A stretch of 64,000 nucleotides of DNA from Gammaproteobacteria bacterium (GTDB lineage: Bacteria > Pseudomonadota > Gammaproteobacteria > Steroidobacterales > Steroidobacteraceae): assembly GCA_028293765.1 (NCBI GenBank), contig JAQGOG010000119.1, positions 22,764-86,763 of the forward strand, in the 5' to 3' direction. The position numbers were made by a program, and so were the translations under genes. Below are positions 8,434 to 17,554 of this stretch, one piece after another. Below the pieces are notes generated by a model. The model had not been told where the DNA came from, searched no databases, and saw only the letters and a program-made list of their open reading frames with translations. Position 1 is the stretch's first letter. Every line of letters begins with the position of its first letter.

Positions 8434-9207
8434 ATGCCGTTCACCCTCGCCCACCCGGCAGCCGTTCTGCCGCTGCGGCGGTTCAGATATCTGCAGACGG
8501 TTCCGCTCATCGTCGGCAGCATTACGCCCGACCTGCCGTATTTCGTGCCGGCGCGGTTCGGCCGCTTGATGGCCGATACCCATATGCTCTACGGCTCGTT
8601 CGTGTACGACGTTCCGATCGGATTGGCGGTGATTCTGTTTGGATTCCTGCTGCGGCGGCCGTTGACGGTTCTGCTGAGCGTTCGCGCCCGAGCGCTGTGT
8701 CTTCGGGCCATGGAACGCTTCAGGGACCGGCCGTTGTCGTGGGCGCTTGCTCCGATCGGGATTCTCATCGGGACCTGGACGCACATCATCTGGGACTCGT
8801 TCACGCACGAGACAGGCTGGATGGTGAGGCGCGTCTCTGCGCTCAGCGCACCGATCACCATCGGCTGGTATACCGGTACGCTCTGCCACGTCCTGCAATA
8901 CGTGAGCTCGGTAGCCGGCCTCGTAGTGCTCATTACCTGGTATCGGCGTTTGCCGGCGCCGGTGATCGGGCCGGCGGATGCCGGCACGATTCATTCATCC
9001 GCCCGCTGGATGCTGCTGCTGGTGTCCGGCGTCGCAGCTCTCATGGGCGGATTTCAGGCGCTGCAGGCTGCACTGCATTCGCAGACGAACTACCGGATCA
9101 TCTACCTGCTGCTCACTCGGAGCATCGCCTGGTTCGCTGTGCTGTACCTGCTCGCCGGCGTGCTCTTGATGTTGACTCGCAAAGCGGAGCCCCTGACCCA
9201 GGCCTGA
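8434..9207 (+). CDS. DUF4184 family membrane protein
   Basis: 257 residues. The start MPFTLAHPAAVLPL followed by GSITPDLPYF is diagnostic of DUF4184. Several membrane segments are visible (about residues 50-72, 102-122, 150-172, 190-212 and 225-250). The conserved His/Asp-rich pieces (AHPA, TPDLPY, HIIWDSFTHE) recall membrane metallohydrolases such as the YdjM/LexA-regulated family, but no activity is known. It converges with the DUF4337 gene, with 5 bp between stops. Confidence 0.85.
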   Translation: MPFTLAHPAAVLPLRRFRYLQTVPLIVGSITPDLPYFVPARFGRLMADTHMLYGSFVYDVPIGLAVILFGFLLRRPLTVLLSVRARALCLRAMERFRDRPLSWALAPIGILIGTWTHIIWDSFTHETGWMVRRVSALSAPITIGWYTGTLCHVLQYVSSVAGLVVLITWYRRLPAPVIGPADAGTIHSSARWMLLLVSGVAALMGGFQALQAALHSQTNYRIIYLLLTRSIAWFAVLYLLAGVLLMLTRKAEPLTQA

Positions 9208-9212
9208 GCGCG

Positions 9213-9743
9213 TTATGCCAGGAAGCCCGCGATGCCGAACGCGACCCCGATGACGGCCGCGATGCCGCCGAAAGTCGGAAAGAAGCGGCGCTTCGATAAG
9301 AAGTACAGGGACGACAACACCAGGCCGAGCTCGAGGAAACCCTCGCCCATGTCCAGCCACAGGGCGCGCCGCTCCTGGTGCAGGGTCTCGTTCTCCTTGG
9401 CTTGCGCTTCCTTTTGAATATCGTCGGCGTCGTGGGCGTAGCGGTCGTGGTCCTTACCGAATTTCTCTACGAGGCCCTGGACTCGCGAGGGATCGCTCGC
9501 AAGCGCGCTAGCCAGGCTCGAGCCGACCTCAACGAGGTGCTCACGCAGCTTCTTTGCCTGGTAAAACGCCCATTGGTCGTTCGCTTCGGTGCGGACGATT
9601 ACGGCGGCGGTGTGCGCGCGATGTGACGCGATGGTCACCACGGCCAGGATGATACCGATTATGCCCACCGCCACGCCTACGCGACGCCCGAAACTGTCAT
9701 CGGGGTGCCCGTGGCCGGTATGAATCTCGACTTCCGCCATCAA
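9213..9743 (-). CDS. DUF4337 domain membrane protein
   Basis: 176 residues with an N-terminal membrane helix (VGVAVGIIGIILAVVTIASH), a central Glu/Lys/Gln-rich probable coiled coil (about residues 50-125) and two C-terminal membrane helices around a short KRRFFPTFG loop. This matches DUF4337, of unknown function. The N-terminus is His/Asp-rich and cytosolic. It has its own leader in the long divergent region 9744-10170. Confidence 0.85.
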   Translation of the reverse strand: MMAEVEIHTGHGHPDDSFGRRVGVAVGIIGIILAVVTIASHRAHTAAVIVRTEANDQWAFYQAKKLREHLVEVGSSLASALASDPSRVQGLVEKFGKDHDRYAHDADDIQKEAQAKENETLHQERRALWLDMGEGFLELGLVLSSLYFLSKRRFFPTFGGIAAVIGVAFGIAGFLA

Positions 9744-10170
9744 ATTCTCCTACTGGGCCTTCCGCCCGCGCCGATCCGGTTAGCGCCTTCTCGAGGCGCT
9801 CAAGCTCAAGGCGCGCGATCTTACGAGATTGGAGACAACGTGGGTACATCGTCCGGTGACCGCGTGACCGGCGTCTACGTGGGAGTGATATGGAATATCC
9901 GCTCGGCGTTTCTGCGGAAGAGTTTCCGCCGGTAATCCCCCTCGATCCGTTTCTTGGACTTCTGTAAGTGCACACGTAGGCTCATCGTAGTGGGCGGCGC
10001 CATTCGGTGGAACCGGGTGGGCGACCGCACATTGAGCTGAGTCTGACATCGTGCCGGTCGCAGCTGGCGGGCCGTACCTGGTCCGGCCGCGCTTAGTCGT
10101 CACAGCTGGCCGGGCGCACCTAGCCGGCCGCACCTAGCCGGCCGCCCCAACCTTCTAGCATCGAGGCACT
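9744..10170. other. Long intergenic region between divergent genes, with a short tandem repeat
   Basis: 427 bp with no supportable gene. It must carry the promoters of the DUF4337 gene (leftward) and the dehydrogenase (rightward). Its right end is very GC-rich and holds a 14-bp unit GCACCTAGCCGGCC twice in tandem (10116-10129 and 10130-10143), with further GGCCGG-type variants just upstream. No clear terminator or operator was identified. Confidence 0.55.
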
Positions 10171-11052
10171 ATGAACATCGGATTTATTGGTCTCGGAAAC
10201 ATGGGCGCCGCCATCGCCGGCAGGCTCCTCAAGGCCAACCACACCCTGCACGTGTGGAATCGCTCACCAGCAGGCGCTCGCAAGCTCGGCGCGGAAGGGG
10301 CGCACGTCGTGGAGGCACCCGACGACGCATTCAAAGGTGACGCCGTATTCTCAATGCTCGCAGATGACAACGCGCTGAGTGCGGTCCTTCTCGATGGTGG
10401 AGTGCTCGATCGCGCATCCGGCGAATCGGTCCGCGTCCATGTCAACATGGCGACGGTTTCGGTCGCGTTCGCCGACGAGATGGCTGCCCGACATGCCGCG
10501 CGCGGCATAGCCTATGTTGCGGCGCCCGTGCTGGGTCGACCGGATGTGGCGGCGGCGGGGAAACTCAACATCGTCGCGGCTGGCCCCACGGCAGCCCTCG
10601 ACTTCGTGCAGCCGCTGCTGGATGTCGTTGGACAGAAGACCTGGCGGTTCGGTGAGATTGCCTCGCGTGCCAACGTCGTCAAACTGTCGATGAACTTCAT
10701 GCTGGCCGCGGCGATGGAATCGATGGGTGAAGCGGCCGCTCTCGCGACCGGTTACGACATCAAGGCAGGCGACATTCTCGAGTTGGCGAGCCAGACCCTG
10801 TTTCCAGGGCCCGTGTACCAGGGTTACGGGCGACTGATCGCTGCAAGCGCCTTTGAGCCCGCGGGATTCAAGGCGCGACTCGGACTCAAGGACGTGCGTC
10901 TCGCGATTGCTGCGGCCGAGGCCGTCACGACGCCGATGCCTCTCGCCAGTCAGATACGCGACACGATGCTCGAGGCGCTGACGCGCGGCGAGGGAGACAA
11001 GGAATTCGGCGTGGTGTTGGGCCGGGCCGCCATGCGTCGCGCCGGGCGGTGA
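10171..11052 (+). CDS. NAD(P)-dependent beta-hydroxyacid dehydrogenase family oxidoreductase
   Basis: 293 residues with the N-terminal Rossmann motif IGFIGLGNMGAAIAGRLL and the catalytic-lysine helix NVVKLSMNFMLAA of the 3-hydroxyisobutyrate dehydrogenase/6-phosphogluconate superfamily. The usual substrate loop DAPVSGG is changed to AAPVLGRPDVA, so the substrate is probably not a simple 3-hydroxy acid; glyoxylate/succinate-semialdehyde reductases and imine-reductase-like members are alternatives. A GAGG ribosome site precedes the ATG. It stands alone. Confidence 0.85.
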   Translation: MNIGFIGLGNMGAAIAGRLLKANHTLHVWNRSPAGARKLGAEGAHVVEAPDDAFKGDAVFSMLADDNALSAVLLDGGVLDRASGESVRVHVNMATVSVAFADEMAARHAARGIAYVAAPVLGRPDVAAAGKLNIVAAGPTAALDFVQPLLDVVGQKTWRFGEIASRANVVKLSMNFMLAAAMESMGEAAALATGYDIKAGDILELASQTLFPGPVYQGYGRLIAASAFEPAGFKARLGLKDVRLAIAAAEAVTTPMPLASQIRDTMLEALTRGEGDKEFGVVLGRAAMRRAGR

Positions 11053-11227
11053 TCGCGCACGCGGACCCCCACTGCAGCGTCAATGACAGCGACATCGCCT
11101 GACCGAGGAGCTCGTTCCGTCGCTGCCGGAGTGACAGACGGTGGCCCTGCCAGTCAGCGGATGAGGCACGGTCCACAACGACACCGAGGGCGGTGGCAGT
11201 GTAATAAAACTTTAATCTAGCACCCGG

Positions 11228-13085
11228 GTGGAGGTGTTGATCCGTTCACAGCCGCCGGCCGACCGCTCCGCGTACCCTTCACGTCAAATGAAAGAAGCGA
11301 TTCAGGGGCTGGTCGCGGGAGAAGCGCTGTATACGCTTTTTCAGCCGATCATCGATGGCGCCACTCGGGAGCCGCTCGGATACGAAGCGTTGACGCGGGG
11401 TCCGGAGGGTAGCCCGCTCGAGTCGCCCGCCGCTCTGATCGCCGCCGCCGCGAGCGCGGGCATTACCGTCCAGCTCGAACGCAAGTGCCTGGAATCCGCG
11501 TTGCGCAGTTTTCGCTCGCTGGGGTTCGAGGGCCGTTTGTTCCTGAACCTGCTGCCGCAAACGCTGCTCGACTGGCCGGAGCTGGCGCAAATGGCTCAGT
11601 GGGCAGTTCGTCAAGCACCAGATCGATCCACACGATGTCGTACTCGAGGTGACCGAGCACGGTTTGACCGAGGACGAAGTACTTCTCGCCGCAGCGGTTG
11701 CCCCGTTACGCGCTCTGGGTTGCGACATCGCCATCGACGATCTCGGCGCGGGCTCTTCCGGACTCAAGACGTGGGCGGCGATCCGCCCCGATTATGTGAA
11801 GGTCGACCGCTACTTCGTTGCCGGTATCGAGCACGATGCCGTGCGCGGCGAGATACTTCGCTCTGTCGTCGACATGGGACGCGTCACGGGCTGTCGCGTC
11901 ATTGCCGAAGGCATCGAGAACCGCGAGCAGTACGCTCTCGTGGTCGAGTTGGGTGTGGATTACCTGCAAGGGTATCTGTTGGGGCGGCCGCACCGCGTGC
12001 CGCAACCGAACGCAGCGGTGCTCAGCGAGCTCGAAACGCTCGCGCTGGGACCGACTGCCGATTGCGCCGAGCATCTGGTGCTCCCTATTCCCGGTATCTC
12101 CGCGGCCATGCCGGTTGGCGAAGTGGTCGAGATGTTCCGCGATAACGCGGGTTGGACAGCGCTCGCGGTATTGGAAGCGGAGCGGCCGGTCGGGCTCGTT
12201 TACCGGGATGAGCTGCTCATCTTCCTCAGCCGTCCCCTGCATCCGGAGATCTACAACCGTAAGCCCGTGACCAGCGTAATGACGCGGGAAACCGTGCAGA
12301 TCGAAGCCCGCGCGCGGCTCGATCAGGTCAGCCGCCTGGTCACTGCGCGCAGCGCCCGTCCGCAGCGTGATGACTTCATTATCACTCGTAACGGTCTCTA
12401 TCTTGGACTGGGCAGGACGCTCGACCTGCTGCGGCAGATCACCGCGCAGCAGATCCAGGCTGCCCGGCAGTCAAATCCCCTTACCGGGCTGCCTGGTAAC
12501 CGGGAGATCCAGAGACATCTCTCTCAGTGGCTCGCGCGTCGCCGCCACTTCGTAGCCTGTCATCTCGATCTGGACCACTTCAAGGCGTTCAACGATGCGT
12601 ACGGATACGCTCGCGGCGACCAGGTGCTGCTGCACGTTGCGCAGGTGATCAGCCAGATCGTCCGCCCGCGGGTCGATTTCGTCGGTCATGTCGGAGGCGA
12701 CGACTTCGTATTTCTCCTGCGCAGTCAGGACTGGACGCTGCGTCTCATCGCCGTCATCGAAGAGCTGGCGGCTTCACTCGTCAACTTCCATTCGAGCGAG
12801 CATCGTGAGGCCGGCGGCCTGGCCGGCGTCGATCGCGACGGCACACCGCGTCATTTCCCGCTGCTCAGCACATCCATTGCCGCGTTTGAAGTCGATGGCT
12901 CGCACTCGATCACCCCCGACGTCATTGCCGAGACTCTTCGCCACACGAAAGCTCTGGCCAAAGCGAAGCCGGGTTGCACATGCCTGCTCGCCGCCGGTGA
13001 CCGCATCATCGATCTGGTCAGCCGTTCCGAATCGCCGGATCGGTCCGTACTCGAATCGGCGCCACGCGTCGCGGCCAACGCGTAA
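11228..13085 (+). pseudogene. EAL-CBS-GGDEF cyclic-di-GMP protein, frameshifted in the EAL domain
   Basis: Read across one frameshift this is a 610-620 residue protein: EAL phosphodiesterase domain (YEALTRG, NLLPQTLLDW, VLEVTE, IDDLGAGSSGL, AEGIENREQ, LQGYLLGRP), a CBS-pair-like middle, then a GGDEF domain with DLDHFKAFND and active-site variant GGDDF. The frame changes between about 11591 and 11604 (frame of 11228 to frame of 11649) and is restored by removing one base near TGGG at 11600-11603. After the shift the product resumes as QFVKHQIDPHDVVLEVTE. All catalytic EAL motifs are intact, so the lesion is recent or an assembly error. Start (GTG 11228 or ATG 11288) is uncertain. Confidence 0.85.
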
Positions 13086-13087
13086 CC

Positions 13088-13930
13088 CTAACGCGGCGTT
13101 CCGAAGGTCTGGGTCCAATACACTCCCGCATCGGTTGCCGCATTTACGGCAAACGCCACGCCCATCTCGGTGAAGCGCGGCGTCATCAGGTTCTCGCAAT
13201 GGTGAGGGCTCTGCAGCCATCCCGCGACGGCCTCTTCAGGAGTCATGATACCGCTGGCCAGATTCTCCCCGACCATGCGCCACTTGTAACCGGTGCGGGT
13301 GATCCGATCCGCCGGTGAACTCCCGTCGCGCCCCGTGTGGTCCATGTAGCGGTTCACCGCCATGTCCTTCGAATGATCGAGCGCTGCGCGCTCCAGTGGA
13401 GCACTCAAGGAAAGCGGTCCTGCGGCCGCGAATGTCGCGCTTCCACATCGGCGCGCGCGTGAGCGGGCCTCGTTCGTTAGTTCCAGTATGCGGCGACTTA
13501 CCGCACCCGCATCTCGAGCGGCCGGAGGAGCGAAGGGCTGCGCCAACGCGATCCATACATCGGTTCCGCGCCTGAACGTGCCGATCTCGCGAAACGTCGG
13601 GTCGGTCGACGGGGAGCAGAATTGCCGCCCGACGATGCTCTCGACATCGCCATTGGGAGGCACTCCCGAGATCCGCACCGAAGCCGACGCTACGGCGTGA
13701 TAGCCCGCGTCGCTCTGCGCCCGCCGGAGGTCGATTCCGCGAGATAATTGCCGTGCGACCGCGTTCAATCGCGGGCTTTCGCGCAGCCGGGAAGCCGTAC
13801 CTGGCCCGCCCGGGCAGCCTTGGGCACGAACCTTGTTAACTGCATTGACGACATCTGCCGCCGCGGTCAGGGGCGTCAGCGTAATGACCAGGAACACGAG
13901 GATCTGGCGTAAGACATGCGGCTCGGTCAT
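13088..13930 (-). CDS. Exported CAP (SCP/PR-1-like) domain protein
   Basis: 280 residues from ATG 13930 (GGGAG ribosome site), starting with a signal peptide (ILVFLVITLTPLTAAA). The C-terminal 130 residues carry the CAP signatures: ALDHSKDMAVNRYMDH, MVGENLASG and WLQSPHHCENLM, as in bacterial CAP proteins of unknown biochemical role. About 130 residues before it form a second, unrecognised extracytoplasmic segment with paired cysteines. Its start lies 9 bp from the divergent cardiolipin-synthase start. It converges with the c-di-GMP gene (2 bp between stops). Confidence 0.86.
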   Translation of the reverse strand: MTEPHVLRQILVFLVITLTPLTAAADVVNAVNKVRAQGCPGGPGTASRLRESPRLNAVARQLSRGIDLRRAQSDAGYHAVASASVRISGVPPNGDVESIVGRQFCSPSTDPTFREIGTFRRGTDVWIALAQPFAPPAARDAGAVSRRILELTNEARSRARRCGSATFAAAGPLSLSAPLERAALDHSKDMAVNRYMDHTGRDGSSPADRITRTGYKWRMVGENLASGIMTPEEAVAGWLQSPHHCENLMTPRFTEMGVAFAVNAATDAGVYWTQTFGTPR

Positions 13931-13939
13931 TGTTCTCCC

Positions 13940-15106
13940 ATGGCGGACATTCAGGATACGGAACAATTTACAGGCGGGGGACGGCCTTGGCGAAGCGGCA
14001 ATCGTTTTCACCTGCTCGCGGACAATGAGCAGTTCTTCGAACGCATGCTGCAGACGATCGAGGCGGCACGGGAATACGTGCTCCTGGAAATGTACCTGGT
14101 GGAGTCCGGAATCATCGCCGGCCGGTTCGTCGAGGCGCTGGGACGCGCGGCGCGCCGCGGCATAAGAGTCTGTGTGGTGTTCGATGGGTTCGGATCACTG
14201 AAGCTCGCCGCGTCCTATCGCCGGAGCCTCCTCGATGCGGGCGTGGACCTCCGCATCTTCAACCCGATCCGCCTGCGGACCCGGTTGCACAATTTTTTGC
14301 GCGATCATCGCAAGCTGCTGCTGGTCGACGGGCTGACCGCGTTCGTGGGTGGCGCGGGCCTGACGGACGAATTCGCGATTGCCGACCGGACGCGACAACC
14401 CTGGCGGGATCTCATGGTCGAGATTTCTGGGCCAGTGGTCACGGACTGGCAACGGGTGTTTGGGCGAACCTGGCGCCGAAGCGGGGGAGTGCTCGAACTT
14501 CCGGATCCGCCTCCCTGTGCCGACATCGCGGATGGAGCCGACGGCAGGGTGGCATTGAGCGAAGCGCGGGAGCGGTCCGTTCTCGCAAACGGCGTCGTCC
14601 GTCGAATCGAGGCCGCACGCACGCGCGCCTGGATCATGAGCGCGTATTTCGTGCCGTCCCGCCGCTTTCGTAAGGCGCTTCGCGTGGCGGCACGTCGTGG
14701 GGTCGATGTCCGCCTGCTCGTGCCGGGGCCGAAGACCGACCACCCGTGGGTGCGGCATGCGGCGCGCCGGTACTACGGCAAGATGTTGCGTAATGGCGTG
14801 CAGATCTTCGAGTACCAGCCGCGCATGCTGCACGCGAAGATGACGGTCTGCGACGACTGGGTGTCCATAGGCTCCAGCAATCTCGATCGGTGGAGCTTCA
14901 AGTGGAACCTCGAAGCGAACCAGGAAATTCGCAACGCCGCCTTTGCGGCCGTGGCGGTCGAGGTGTTCGAAGGCGATTGCGGCCAGTCGGAGCTGCTCAG
15001 CCGCAGGCATTGGCCGCAGCGCGCCTGGCTCGATCGCCAGCAGGAACGCATCGCCGGACTGTTGGATCGCCTGTTGGATCGCTGGCGCCGGCCGCGAGTG
15101 CCGTGA
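13940..15106 (+). CDS. clsB: Phospholipase D family protein, cardiolipin synthase ClsB-like
   Basis: 388 residues with two HKD motifs: first in HNFLRDHRKLLLVDG (HRKLLLVD) and second in LHAKMTVCDDWVSIGSSNLD. Together they form the PLD active site that transfers phosphatidyl groups between phosphatidylglycerol/PE and glycerol to make cardiolipin. The N-terminal GNRFHLLADNEQFFERML segment and the absence of membrane helices fit the ClsB branch rather than ClsA. ATG 13940 is preferred because an earlier in-frame ATG (13916) would overlap the divergent CAP gene start; neither has a strong ribosome site. Confidence 0.88.
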   Translation: MADIQDTEQFTGGGRPWRSGNRFHLLADNEQFFERMLQTIEAAREYVLLEMYLVESGIIAGRFVEALGRAARRGIRVCVVFDGFGSLKLAASYRRSLLDAGVDLRIFNPIRLRTRLHNFLRDHRKLLLVDGLTAFVGGAGLTDEFAIADRTRQPWRDLMVEISGPVVTDWQRVFGRTWRRSGGVLELPDPPPCADIADGADGRVALSEARERSVLANGVVRRIEAARTRAWIMSAYFVPSRRFRKALRVAARRGVDVRLLVPGPKTDHPWVRHAARRYYGKMLRNGVQIFEYQPRMLHAKMTVCDDWVSIGSSNLDRWSFKWNLEANQEIRNAAFAAVAVEVFEGDCGQSELLSRRHWPQRAWLDRQQERIAGLLDRLLDRWRRPRVP

Positions 15107-15112
15107 GCACCG

Positions 15113-16117
15113 CTATTTCTTCGAGACCGCTGCCGGCACGGGAAGTGCCGAGTACAGCTCAGTCGTGCGCACGAACGCGAGCAGAAACGACGACATGACT
15201 TCCATTTGTGTCTTGTAGGCGCGCACGGCCTGCAGCTTGCGCGTCTGCTCGTCGTCGGTAAGTACGAAAGCAGTGGGGTCCAGCCCCTTGCCGCGGGGCG
15301 GCGGGTTGAGCGGGATATCCGGGTAATAGCCGCGCGGGCTCGGCCAACCCTCGCCGCCATGCACGATCCAGTAGCGCCCTTTCGCCAACTCGTTCCGGTG
15401 GCTCAATGCGCGGATCGCGAGAATGCCGCTCGCCCGATGATCGGGGTGGCCGTCCTCAGGGCTGGGCGCGAGAACCAGTGTGGGGTGGACGCGATCGAGC
15501 ACCGCGTCGAAGTCCCGTTCGAGACTCTGCCCCGTGTAGGGGTCACCGGGAAACAGAGCCGTCGCATAGGGGACGCTCGTCGCTCCCGTGAACCTCGAGT
15601 GATAGGGCGTCGCGTAGTTGTCGGTCATCAGCAGCAACAGGCCGCGGTCGGGATACCCCAGGAAAAATTGCTGTGCGGCCGGTACGCCCAGCAGGGACGT
15701 TGCGGCTCGGGCTTCCGCCATTCGCCTTGCGGCAAGATCGCGCAGCTTGTCTGAATTGATGAACAGGCTCTTCTCGACGATCAGCATCGACAGCTCGGAG
15801 CCGTCGCCGCTCGTGAGCCACACGACACTGACGCGACCGCCCGCTTTCAGGACGCGCTGGATGGCGCCGGCACAGCACAGCGTTTCGTCATCCGGGTGCG
15901 GCGAGACCACGAGCAACGTCGTAGTCGCATCAATCCGTGCGAAGTCTGTGGATGAGTCGGAGCGCTTCGGCGCCGTGGTAGCAGCAGTGCGCGCGGCCTT
16001 GCTGGCCGCGCCGTTGGCGGCGGCCTCGCCGGCATTTCCGACACCGGCCACAGCCACCGTGAGGAGCATCGCGACGAGCGAGGCAAAGATGGCTGAATGC
16101 AAATGGGCTCGCGGCAA
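15113..16117 (-). CDS. PIG-L family deacetylase, exported
   Basis: 334 residues with an N-terminal hydrophobic signal (FASLVAMLLTVAVAGVGNAG) and a PIG-L/LmbE deacetylase domain: zinc-binding VVSPHPDDETL near residue 70 and the second motif EDGHPDHRASG near 217. Such enzymes remove N-acetyl groups from sugars or sugar conjugates; the substrate is unknown. The reading frame opens at a TTG (16117) without a ribosome site, so the true start could be an internal codon such as ATG 16069. Its 5' end overlaps the divergent LOG gene as called. Confidence 0.85.
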   Translation of the reverse strand: MPRAHLHSAIFASLVAMLLTVAVAGVGNAGEAAANGAASKAARTAATTAPKRSDSSTDFARIDATTTLLVVSPHPDDETLCCAGAIQRVLKAGGRVSVVWLTSGDGSELSMLIVEKSLFINSDKLRDLAARRMAEARAATSLLGVPAAQQFFLGYPDRGLLLLMTDNYATPYHSRFTGATSVPYATALFPGDPYTGQSLERDFDAVLDRVHPTLVLAPSPEDGHPDHRASGILAIRALSHRNELAKGRYWIVHGGEGWPSPRGYYPDIPLNPPPRGKGLDPTAFVLTDDEQTRKLQAVRAYKTQMEVMSSFLLAFVRTTELYSALPVPAAVSKK

Positions 16118-16807
16118 GGAGAAGTGAGGTGCCTAGTGTACACGCCGAGACCCAACGGGCGTTATATCGAGGAGGCAACCGAACTCGCCCGCCTCGTCAC
16201 CGAGTGGACTCTTTCGCTGCCGGACAACGGGCACCGGCTCGTAGTGTGCTCGGGCGGCGGCGGCGGAATCATGGAAGCGGCCAATCGGGGCGCGGCCCTG
16301 GGCGGCGGCCGAAGTGTGGGGTTGAACATCGGCTTGCCGCATGAGCAACGGCCTAATGCTTACATAACGCCGGAACTCTCCTTCGAGTTCCACTATTTCT
16401 TCATGCGTAAATTGTGGTTCGCGCATCTCGCGCGTGCCATCGTGGTGTTCCCCGGTGGATTCGGCACATTCGACGAGTTGTTCGAAATGCTGACACTCGC
16501 CCAGACTCGCAAGCTGGACCGGAATATACTGATCCTGCTGTACGGTTCCACGTACTGGAAGGAAGTGATCAATTTCGAGGCGCTCGTTCGCCATGGCGTC
16601 ATCGCGGCGCAGGACATGAGCCTGTTCTCGTTTGTCGATACGCCACGTGAGGCGCTGGAACGGCTCAAAAGCGGCATCGTCCTCGAACCCGCGGACGGCG
16701 CCGCGCAGCCGGCCTTTGCGAAATCCCGGCAGCCGGAAGGGGAGGAGCGCGACAGCGGCGAGCGTGATGAGAAGTCCTCGTTCCGAACCTCCGGGAACGC
16801 GTCATAA
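16097..16807 (+). CDS. LOG family protein, N-terminally short
   Basis: Contains the LOG signature PGGFGTFDE (residues about 117-125) and the nucleotide-phosphate-binding GGGGGIMEAANRGA, as in cytokinin-activating nucleotide 5'-monophosphate phosphoribohydrolases and their uncharacterised relatives (TIGR00730). Homologues of this long type normally begin with a VVFGSAR-like strand before the RYYEEA helix; here recognisable similarity starts at NGRYIEEATELA, so about 20-40 residues are missing. Better-placed starts are GTG 16124 or GTG 16136 behind AAGGAG/GAGGTG, which would also avoid overlap with the PIG-L gene. The C-terminal 40 residues are charged and unconserved. Confidence 0.8.
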   Translation: MQMGSRQGEVRCLVYTPRPNGRYIEEATELARLVTEWTLSLPDNGHRLVVCSGGGGGIMEAANRGAALGGGRSVGLNIGLPHEQRPNAYITPELSFEFHYFFMRKLWFAHLARAIVVFPGGFGTFDELFEMLTLAQTRKLDRNILILLYGSTYWKEVINFEALVRHGVIAAQDMSLFSFVDTPREALERLKSGIVLEPADGAAQPAFAKSRQPEGEERDSGERDEKSSFRTSGNAS

Positions 16808-16850
16808 TCGTCCGCCACCACCGCCTGTCAGCGTCGCGAACCCCGCGGCG

Positions 16851-16867
16851 TTGTAGAGGTCTACAAT
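16851..16867 (+). promoter_or_regulatory. Palindrome over a -10 box before the DUF4136 lipoprotein
   Basis: TTGTAGA-GG-TCTACAA (16851-16866) is a perfect 7+2+7 inverted repeat. Its right half overlaps TACAAT (16862-16867), a good sigma70 -10 sequence placed 30 bp before the ATG at 16897. No good -35 is visible, which would fit an activator or a weak promoter. The binding protein is unknown. Confidence 0.45.
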
Positions 16868-16896
16868 GGTGGCATCTGGCAAGCTGAGGTGCGGTC

Positions 16897-17496
16897 ATGT
16901 CCCCTTTAAATGCACGCGCGTTGTTCCGGGTAGGCGCTCTGGTCGGGTTGGGTTTTCTGCTGGTCGCCTGCGAGACGCGGCCCGAGATCCGCACGCAGGC
17001 AGCGGCCAATGCGAATCTCGCGCACTACCGTACGTATGGCTTCATGCCCAAGCCGGGTACCGATAAGGACGGCTACAAGACACTCACGACCCAGACTCTG
17101 GAGCGGTCCGTGGGTCGCGAGATGCTCTCGCGCGGCTATACTCCTGCCGGCGGCGGACAGCCTGACCTGCTCATCAACTTCAGCGTCAAGACCAGGGACA
17201 AAGTCGAAGGCGACTCCGGTCCGGCGTTCGGCTTGGGCTACGGCTACGGATGGGGGCGGGGCCACTACGGCTATGGTTTCGGCTTCAACGATTATTACAA
17301 CGATATCCAGACCGTCACGGAGGGCTCGCTCATGGTCGACCTCGTCGATCGCGAGCACAACGAGGTGGTATGGAGCGGTACGGCGGTCGGGCGCCTGACG
17401 AAGAAAGTGCTCGACGATCCGGACCCGCAGATCGAGCGGTCGGTTGCCGAGATCTTCGCGCGCTATCCGATCAAGGCAGCGGGACAGCCGCACTGA
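16897..17496 (+). CDS. DUF4136 domain lipoprotein
   Basis: 199 residues with a lipoprotein signal (VGALVGLGFLLVAC, lipobox LVAC, Cys at about residue 25) and a DUF4136 domain. Characteristic pieces are YRTYGFMPKPG near the start, DLLINFSVKTRDK in the middle, a Gly/Tyr-rich GLGYGYGWGRGHYGYGFGF loop and GSLMVDLVDREHNEVVWSG near the end. DUF4136 proteins are envelope lipoproteins of unknown function. GAGGTG ribosome site before the ATG. Confidence 0.9.
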   Translation: MSPLNARALFRVGALVGLGFLLVACETRPEIRTQAAANANLAHYRTYGFMPKPGTDKDGYKTLTTQTLERSVGREMLSRGYTPAGGGQPDLLINFSVKTRDKVEGDSGPAFGLGYGYGWGRGHYGYGFGFNDYYNDIQTVTEGSLMVDLVDREHNEVVWSGTAVGRLTKKVLDDPDPQIERSVAEIFARYPIKAAGQPH

Positions 17497-17554
17497 AGCG
17501 CGGGCGCTAAGGAGCGGCGTCGCCTCAAGGTCCGAGCGGGGCGACGAGTCGCCG

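Noticed and set aside
10116..10143. Tandem 14-bp repeat as attachment site or iteron
   Set aside because: Only two copies, no integrase, replication gene or tRNA nearby; kept only as a local repeat.
13916..13939. Upstream ATG for the cardiolipin synthase
   Set aside because: It would overlap the CAP gene start and adds eight unconserved residues with no ribosome site.
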